From: Dryomyza anilis
Lineage: Eukaryota > Arthropoda > Insecta > Diptera > Dryomyzidae
Length of the DNA stretch: 64,000 nt
NCBI GenBank assembly: GCA_951804985.1
Contig: OX638133.1
Span: 32,575,963-32,639,962, forward strand
Direction: 5' to 3'
How positions within the stretch are numbered: the first letter of the stretch is position 1; the number at the start of each line of letters is the position of its first letter. The position numbers and the translations under genes are program-made. Positions 58,010-64,000 of the stretch are shown here, in pieces. The notes beneath the pieces are model-generated. The model did no database searches and was not told where the DNA came from. It saw only the letters and a list, made by a program, of their open reading frames with translations.

Positions 58010-58228
58010 CACCCAGCAAAAATTCCCTCAAATCCCATTAAAATTGGTCAATAGGACAATTTTTGATTTAATAGTATACAAAAAATAAAAATGTTCATAT
58101 AAACTCAATGGCAATGTCATGGTATTTTCTAGTATTTAATGGTATTTTCCGATTAAAATAATAATTTATCCTATTGAATATTTTTAATAGTAAAAAACTA
58201 TTATTTATATAATATTTTTTTCTGGGTG
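58010..58228. mobile_element. CACCCAG-family MITE, copy 4 (intact)
   Basis: CACCCAG..CTGGGTG ends flanked by TA on both sides (58008-58009, 58229-58230). This is the best-preserved 219-bp copy, and shows GATTTAATAGTATAC uninterrupted at about 58066-58080. Confidence 0.88.
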
Positions 58229-58367
58229 TAATAAAGTAAAAACTTTTGTTTTAAAATTTTCGTATAAAATTCGATCAAAAGTTGGAATATGACCCTATAT
58301 TCCAATCCTTAAAAATGTAACAGATCCTAATTTGAAATTCCCCACCAAAAGTGGATCATTCGATTTT

Positions 58368-59203
58368 TATACCCTACACCTATGTGGTACAGGGTATATT
58401 AACTTTGTGCATATATTGTAACGCCCCTTAGGAGGCGTGTCCGGTATGGAAAAGTGTATATATTCTTGATCAGCATCACTACCCGAGTCCGTTTAGCCAT
58501 GTCCGTCTGTCTGTCTGTCCGTCTTGCTGTCCTGCTGTCTTGCTGTCTTGCTGTCCGAATACAGAATAACTTGAGAAATACTGATCAGAATGCGATGAAA
58601 TTTCGTCTCAATATATTTTAGCCAAAAGTAGGAACTGAGTTTGAAAATGAGCAAAATCGGTCAACGGACACGCCCACCTCCCATACAAGTTACTTTTATA
58701 TAACTCTTTCGGAACTAATAACTCGAAAAGTATTCAAGGTATAGTTATAAAATTTAAAACGTATTGTTAGAATTTACCTAAAACTATGTGGTCCAAAAAT
58801 GGGCGTGATCCGCCCACTTTTTTTTCATTATTTCCCGGATTTTCATAGTGGAAATTTGATCCGTAAATTATTAAAATCAAATCTATGAAATATTAGCCTT
58901 TCAAAATTGTAAATATAGGCGTGGTCCGCCCAATTATATTTTTCAAATTTTATTTTTTGTTTTTTATACTTTATATAAATTTTTTTAATTTATGGGGATA
59001 TAAGACGTAAATTTCTGATATATGAATAATATTCTGATATTATTAATATTATTAAAAATTTAAAATTAAGGTATACAATTAAATATTCCTCATTAATATC
59101 TCCACCAAAGGTGTAGGGTATTCCATAGTCGGGCCCGACCGACTATAAAAATCCGCCCCATGTGACCGAACTTACCCATGTGACCTAACTTTCCCAACTC
59201 GTT
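58368..59203 (+). mobile_element. DINE-1/INE-1-like element, copy d (older subfamily)
   Basis: It has a TATACCCTACACC..GGGTAT hairpin, GTGTATATATTCTTGATCAG core, (GTCY)n followed by CTTGCTGTC repeats, the phrases GGGCGTGATCCGCCCACTT and GGCGTGGTCCGCCC, then TAGTCGGGCCCGACCGACTA and the end CTTTCCCAACTCGTTA. It differs from copies a-c across most of its body, so a separate subfamily is present. Confidence 0.85.
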
Positions 59204-61380
59204 AATAGATAACTTTTAGATAGCATTTCCAATCCCTGGAAAACGATGGCCGCAAAGATAACTTTTCGTATTTTAAAGATATTCCAACATATCTCATAAT
59301 TGTTTAACTCAATAAGTTAACAAAAACTATTTACTAAATTAATAAACAATTTAGATATTTTTATTGAAAACTCTAGGAAACTATTTAAACTATCACATTT
59401 AACAAATATTTAAAACTCTTTTATTCCAATTCTCGATTCGTCCAACTTTATATTTTTTTAAGATTTAAAACGCATGTTTTGTAAAATTCTAATTTGATAA
59501 TTGGTTGTAATTTATGAGAGTGTCTGTCAGTTTTCCGCATTCACTCTCACTTTGTCACCCATAAATGACGCCTTCCTCTCGTTAGTCGAGTTCTGTTTCT
59601 TGGAAAAGTATCACATTTGCATTTGCATCGCATGCAACCCTCATGTTTTTCGTTTTCTCAATGAATTTCATTCAGATTTTGCAGTTTCCTGAGTCAACAC
59701 AAAATTTAAATTATGAATGAAATAATAAATGCAGATTTCATTATCAGAATTTGAGAAGAGCAGAATTTTATACGGAGAATAAGAAGATATATCAAGAAAA
59801 TATCTCCTTAGTCTTTGATTTATTTCAATTAAGAAAATTATATATTTGTGGTTTATACGGAATGTTTTCATACATACAACCTCATACAACCAAAAATATT
59901 CAAAATATGAGAAAATTTACGATTTGTATTTATAAGATATTCGAAATTAGAATTACTTGGTTATATATCTGATATTTTCTGTACACAGAAAAATTAATTT
60001 TAGGCATAAGGTTACAAAAACGGAGAAGTTAGTTGTAACGACCAACTTCAACCAGTTACAACGATTTTTTTATAAATTTGTAGACGGTACTGCCATATTT
60101 AGCATAAGTTAGTATAAAAAACTTATTGAATTATTGCCTTGACATAAACCGCCAGATCGATATGAACATGTAATGATTAAGTCATGATACAATTCAGAGA
60201 CTGGAAAAGTTAGTTATAGTGACCAATTTCATTCGGTTACATCGATTTTTTAATAAATTTGTAGACGGAACTTCTATATTTGGTTAGCATAGGATATTGT
60301 GTTATAAAACCCGATTTGGGGTTCAAGTGATGATACTGGTCAGAGAATTACCAGAATTCAGTGTTTTATAATATTTTATATTCCAAATTCATAACTCAAG
60401 TTCTCCCAACTCATCTCTATTTGTTTGAAAGAGTTCTCCAAAGAGTGCCCTCTTTAATTTCTACCAAAAACCAAGCCAATTAGTGGGTCAAATTACGAAA
60501 TATTCCGAAGAACTGACACACACAAATTAGTCACAAAAACAAACAGTCAAAGCAATTAATCATATAAATTGTTGTACTCTTGTACCAATGACCCTATAAA
60601 TATAAAAACGGGTTCAATGGACATTTTTGACATTTGGTAAAATAAAAAACAAATCCTTTCCGCAAAACTTACCTCAGTAATCGGAAACCAACAACACTGA
60701 CAAACGTGTGGGAGGGAAAATATAAATACAACGAAGCATCAGGAGAAAGAAGAAAAAAAATACAACCAAAAACCTCTTAAAAAGAAGACACCCTCCAAAT
60801 TCCGAACACAACTCAATACCATGATTCTAATAGCCACAAAATTGCCTCATTATGTCACATAATACAGATGTTAGATGGCGAGCAACATCGTAACAGTTCC
60901 ATTCGGTTCGGACGTCGGGTAATTAATGGGAGCAGAACTAAAAAATAACCGAACCGGAGTACAAAAAAAAGGACGTTCACACGAGACATGCGAGATTTAT
61001 GCGTGTTTGGTGACAAACACTTGAAATGTGATGATTTATAATGAAGTCGCTTGAGTATTGAGGGGCTGTGGATATTTTCTACAATATTAATTATTTGATT
61101 TCTGACGCGGTTTTGCTCGATTTAAACTCAATGGTTCTTTGAGTTATGATCGCTAACGACAATACGGATCAAATGTGACTTTATTGTAAGTCACGCTAAA
61201 CTGTACGAGTAGGGGGAAGAACTTTGACATTTATGAGATTTTTAGGTGCTAATTATAAAGATTTTTTTTTTTTTGATTTTTTTTATAGCTAAATATAATT
61301 AGGTAATATAGAATGTGCCTTGCAGTGTTTTATTTTAATCTACAAATCATTATCCATATTACTAGAGTACATGCAGACCC
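59204..61380. other. intergenic DNA with one local duplication
   Basis: 60026-60110 and 60206-60300 are diverged direct copies (GTTAGTT.TA.GACCAA, AATTTGTAGACGG, GC.ATATTT..GCATA), about 180 bp apart. 60480-60990 is partly GC-richer and unique-looking. No gene was recognised. Confidence 0.4.
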
Positions 61381-62082
61381 CGATTAATTTCCTCACCGAA
61401 ATTCTTTTTCGAGACAATTTTGATCGATAAAATTATTCTCCAAATCAACAATGCATTCTCCAGACAATTTTACTTCCATAATTCTCCATGAGTATAAAAT
61501 TCTCCGTACACTCATTTTATGGGAAAATGTATGGGATAGAATTGTCTGGAAAGTAATAATTCGGGATATTAATTGTCTCGAAAAGAATTACCGCGTGCAA
61601 AAATTGTATCGGGTATAAATAGTCTGAAATAAAAATTTTATCTGAGAAGTTTTAACATGTTTGAAACTGAAAGTGACGTTTTTTATGTTTATACTGTGGC
61701 CAGTAAAATAGAAAAAACAATCATGCTCGAGAAAATACTTTCCGGCAAATTTTCAGCATTTCATGACAAAAATCTTCCTCCTACAATTCTTAGTTTACCT
61801 AATCTGTGATTAGAAACAATAATCTGGGAATGAGTTGTCCCAAGCATGATCTGGAAAATGAATATCCCTAAGAAGAATATTTCAGGGAAGAATTACGGTG
61901 AAGAAGGAGTATCGAAGATGAATTTTCTTAGGGAATACAGTTTTTTATGAGAAAATACTTCCCAGGATAATTTTTTGTTTACTGTGTGATTGGGAAGAAT
62001 TGTCTGTAAAAGAATGTTTAAAAGAAGAATTGTCCGAGGAAAAGTGATACAGTTTACTGTCGTAGGTTTCTCATTGATTGAT

Positions 62083-62180
62083 GAGTGGCGCGGTATAGAA
62101 AAATATTTGGCAGTTGCTGGCATCGATATGGCCATTTTTCACTCGTAGTCCAATGCTTTACATAATTGAGCTACCGATGC
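62083..62180 (-). repeat. decayed SINE family 1 fragment
   Basis: TGGCGCGGTATAGAAAAAT through GTCCAATGCTTTACATAATT and GAGCTACCG matches the head region of family 1 on minus, with substitutions and a deletion. Confidence 0.6.
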
Positions 62181-62493
62181 TACATTGTTGTGGAATGAGT
62201 TGGGGTAAAATTGCCAGGGTTTACATTTATAGGCAAATTATCAAGTAGTTCGGGGAAAGTTGTATTGAGGAAGACTTTACTGCTTTCCCAAGCATGGTCT
62301 GGAAGATGAATACTCTAAGAAGAATATTCAGGGTAGAATTACGGTAAAGAAATATAGTATCGAAGATGAATTTTCTTAGGGACTACAGTTTTTCATGATA
62401 AAATACTTCCCCGAATAATTCCTTGTTCACTCTGTGATATAGGAAGTATTGTCTGGGAAAGAATGGTTCAAAGATGAAGTGTACGAGGAAAAG

Positions 62494-62728
62494 AGGTAAG
62501 ACCTACAGTTTAATAACAAATCCGAACGACGGGATAAGAGCTTTTCATGAGCAATGTTTACTCTATATGTTTGCCATTGAATGCCGAGTGATAGAGCTGT
62601 ATAGAAAAATGTTTTCTATGATGTTGGCAGCTGGCATCGATCCCGGGACCTTTCGGCTCGTAGTCTTACGTACCAGCAACTTTTCGTTCGTAGTCCAATA
62701 CACTAACCAATCGAGCTAATGATGCTAC
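62494..62728 (-). repeat. decayed SINE family 1 copy
   Basis: GACCTACAGTTTAATAACAA through GAACGACGGGATAAGAGCTT, then GACCTTTCGGCTCGTAGTC and CAATCGAGCTAATG, parallels the family body and tRNA-like head, with a short internal duplication of the TTTTCG(G)CTCGTAGTC part. Confidence 0.75.
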
Positions 62729-63620
62729 ATTATATAGGGGAAAATAGTCATGAATAGTATTAACATTTCGAGGAATAATTGTCTCGAGGAAGAATTGCTT
62801 GGGGAAACATAGTCTCATGAAAGCAATAACTCTAAGTAAAATTGTTCGCGGAAGAATTACCGCGGGATAAAATAATGCCGAAGATGAATTGAACTAAGTA
62901 TGAACTTAGTTTTTCATGACAAAATTCTTCGTTTACTCTGTGATAGGGAAGAATTATTCGAGAAGGAATTGGCGTGAGAAAAATTGTAGATTCGTTCTTT
63001 ATCAAGGGAATAGTTAAAGAGAAGGAGAGTTGCCAAATAATAGTTCTGTCCGAAAAATTGTACGGAGAATAATTTAAATTGTAAAAATTTATTGGAGAAG
63101 AATTAACATACGTAAAAATTGACAATGACAAAATTATTTCCCCTACAATTCTTCGTTAATCTAATAGGAAAAATAGTCTGGGAATGAGTTGTTCGGGGAA
63201 AAAATTGGCACGGATTACTTTTATATACAAAGAATCAAATAGTTCGGGGAAAATTGTATTGGGAAAACTTTACTACTTTCCAAAGAATGGTCTGGAAGAC
63301 GAATAACCCTAAGACAAATTGTATCGAAGATGAATTTTCTTAGGGAATATAGTTTTTCATGAGAAAATGCATCCTCGGGTAATTCTTTGTTAACTCTGTG
63401 ATTGGGAAGAATTGTCTGGGAATGGTTCAAAGAGAGATTTGTCCGAGTAAAAATGGTAGGACCTACAGTTTAATACCTGTAGAATTGGGAAGAATTGTCT
63501 GGGAAGGAATTGGCGTGAACAAAATGTATAGGAGAAGAATAATGTCGGAAAAGATATATCAAAAAAAAAAAATAGTCTGAGCAAAAATTGTGTCAAGGAA
63601 AAACTGACTGAGGATGCATT

Positions 63621-64000
63621 AGAAATTGTAATAGGGGTATGTCATAGGGCATTGTCATTACACGGTATGTTACATGACGAACATGATCTGTAGAAAACCA
63701 TACGATTTTCCGGTATATAACGCATTTTAAAATTTGAATTTGAGATATTATTTTCATTTATAGTAAAAAATTTAAATTAATAGTAATTTATATTAATATT
63801 CAAAACTTTAAACTAATCAAATATTTATTTATTTTATAAATATTTAACACACACAAAAATGCAAAATAAATAAAAATAAAAACAAGCAAACCAAAATTAA
63901 TTGCTTAAAATTTCCACAACAACTATATTTTATGAACAACTAATATTTCGGTGACAATTACTCAAGGAAAAATTATTAATATTTTTCAAACGAATACAAA
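63621..64000. other. AT-rich end of window
   Basis: Nothing recognised. Confidence 0.4.

Larger units (their letters stand above)
61381..63620. repeat. 2.2-kb degenerate tandem array with embedded SINE remnants
   Basis: The phrase CGAAGATGAATT recurs at about 61912, 62360, 62880 and 63323, each followed by a CTTAGGGA..ACAGTTTTTCATGA-like stretch, AATACTTCC and TGTGATTGGGAAGAATTGTC, in the same order. Units are about 440-520 bp. Smaller GGAAGAATTGTCTGGG words also recur within units. Remnants of SINE family 1 sit in the units. Confidence 0.75.

Overview
The window looks like nuclear DNA from a higher (schizophoran) fly. The one clear gene encodes a La-related protein 6 of the Achilles type. 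Around it lie CAACAA/TTGTTG-rich AT-rich DNA, DINE-1/INE-1-like elements with their TATATA + TTGATCAGCAT + GTCY core, Helitrons opening TCTATATATATAAAA, tRNA-derived SINEs and many small inverted-repeat elements. No bacterial or viral gene was seen. The species cannot be named; the dense repeats suggest a larger, more repeat-rich genome than Drosophila melanogaster.

Layout. 1-2435: a Helitron tail, purine-rich simple sequence, then an upstream control region with a CACGTG E-box, a CT tract and a dyad. 2436-2472: a good TATA + Inr core promoter. 2469-6487: a very long, A-rich, repeat-bearing leader, probably partly spliced. 6488-9487: the intronless LARP6/Achilles CDS (999 codons, + strand), with La motif, RRM, a tail carrying ten RRxS motifs, and a terminal SUZ-C motif. 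9488 onward: 3' UTR, then over 50 kb of intergenic or intronic DNA without a confidently recognised host gene.

The non-genic part is a layered set of mobile elements, and many insertions can be read to the base. They include a hAT-type element with 8-bp duplication at 10075; a 1.8-kb hAT-type element at 37101 inserted into a smaller MITE whose three other copies show the empty site; an 854-bp non-autonomous Transib-like element at 50908 with 38-bp terminal repeats, an RSS-like CACAGTG end and a CGACG duplication; a TTAA-flanked element at 22417 that splits a 19-bp minisatellite; two tRNA-derived SINE families; palindromic MITEs containing the start of a mariner-like transposase; four DINE-1-like copies, one nested in a Helitron and one in an ACCGGTTC-rich element; and a decayed Jockey-type RNase H region. 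There are also several tandem arrays (34.5-35.3 kb, 61.4-63.6 kb). A few less repetitive blocks (21.3-22.0, 49.5-50.3, 52.3-52.7 and 55.7-56.1 kb) could be cis-regulatory, but this is only a guess from composition.
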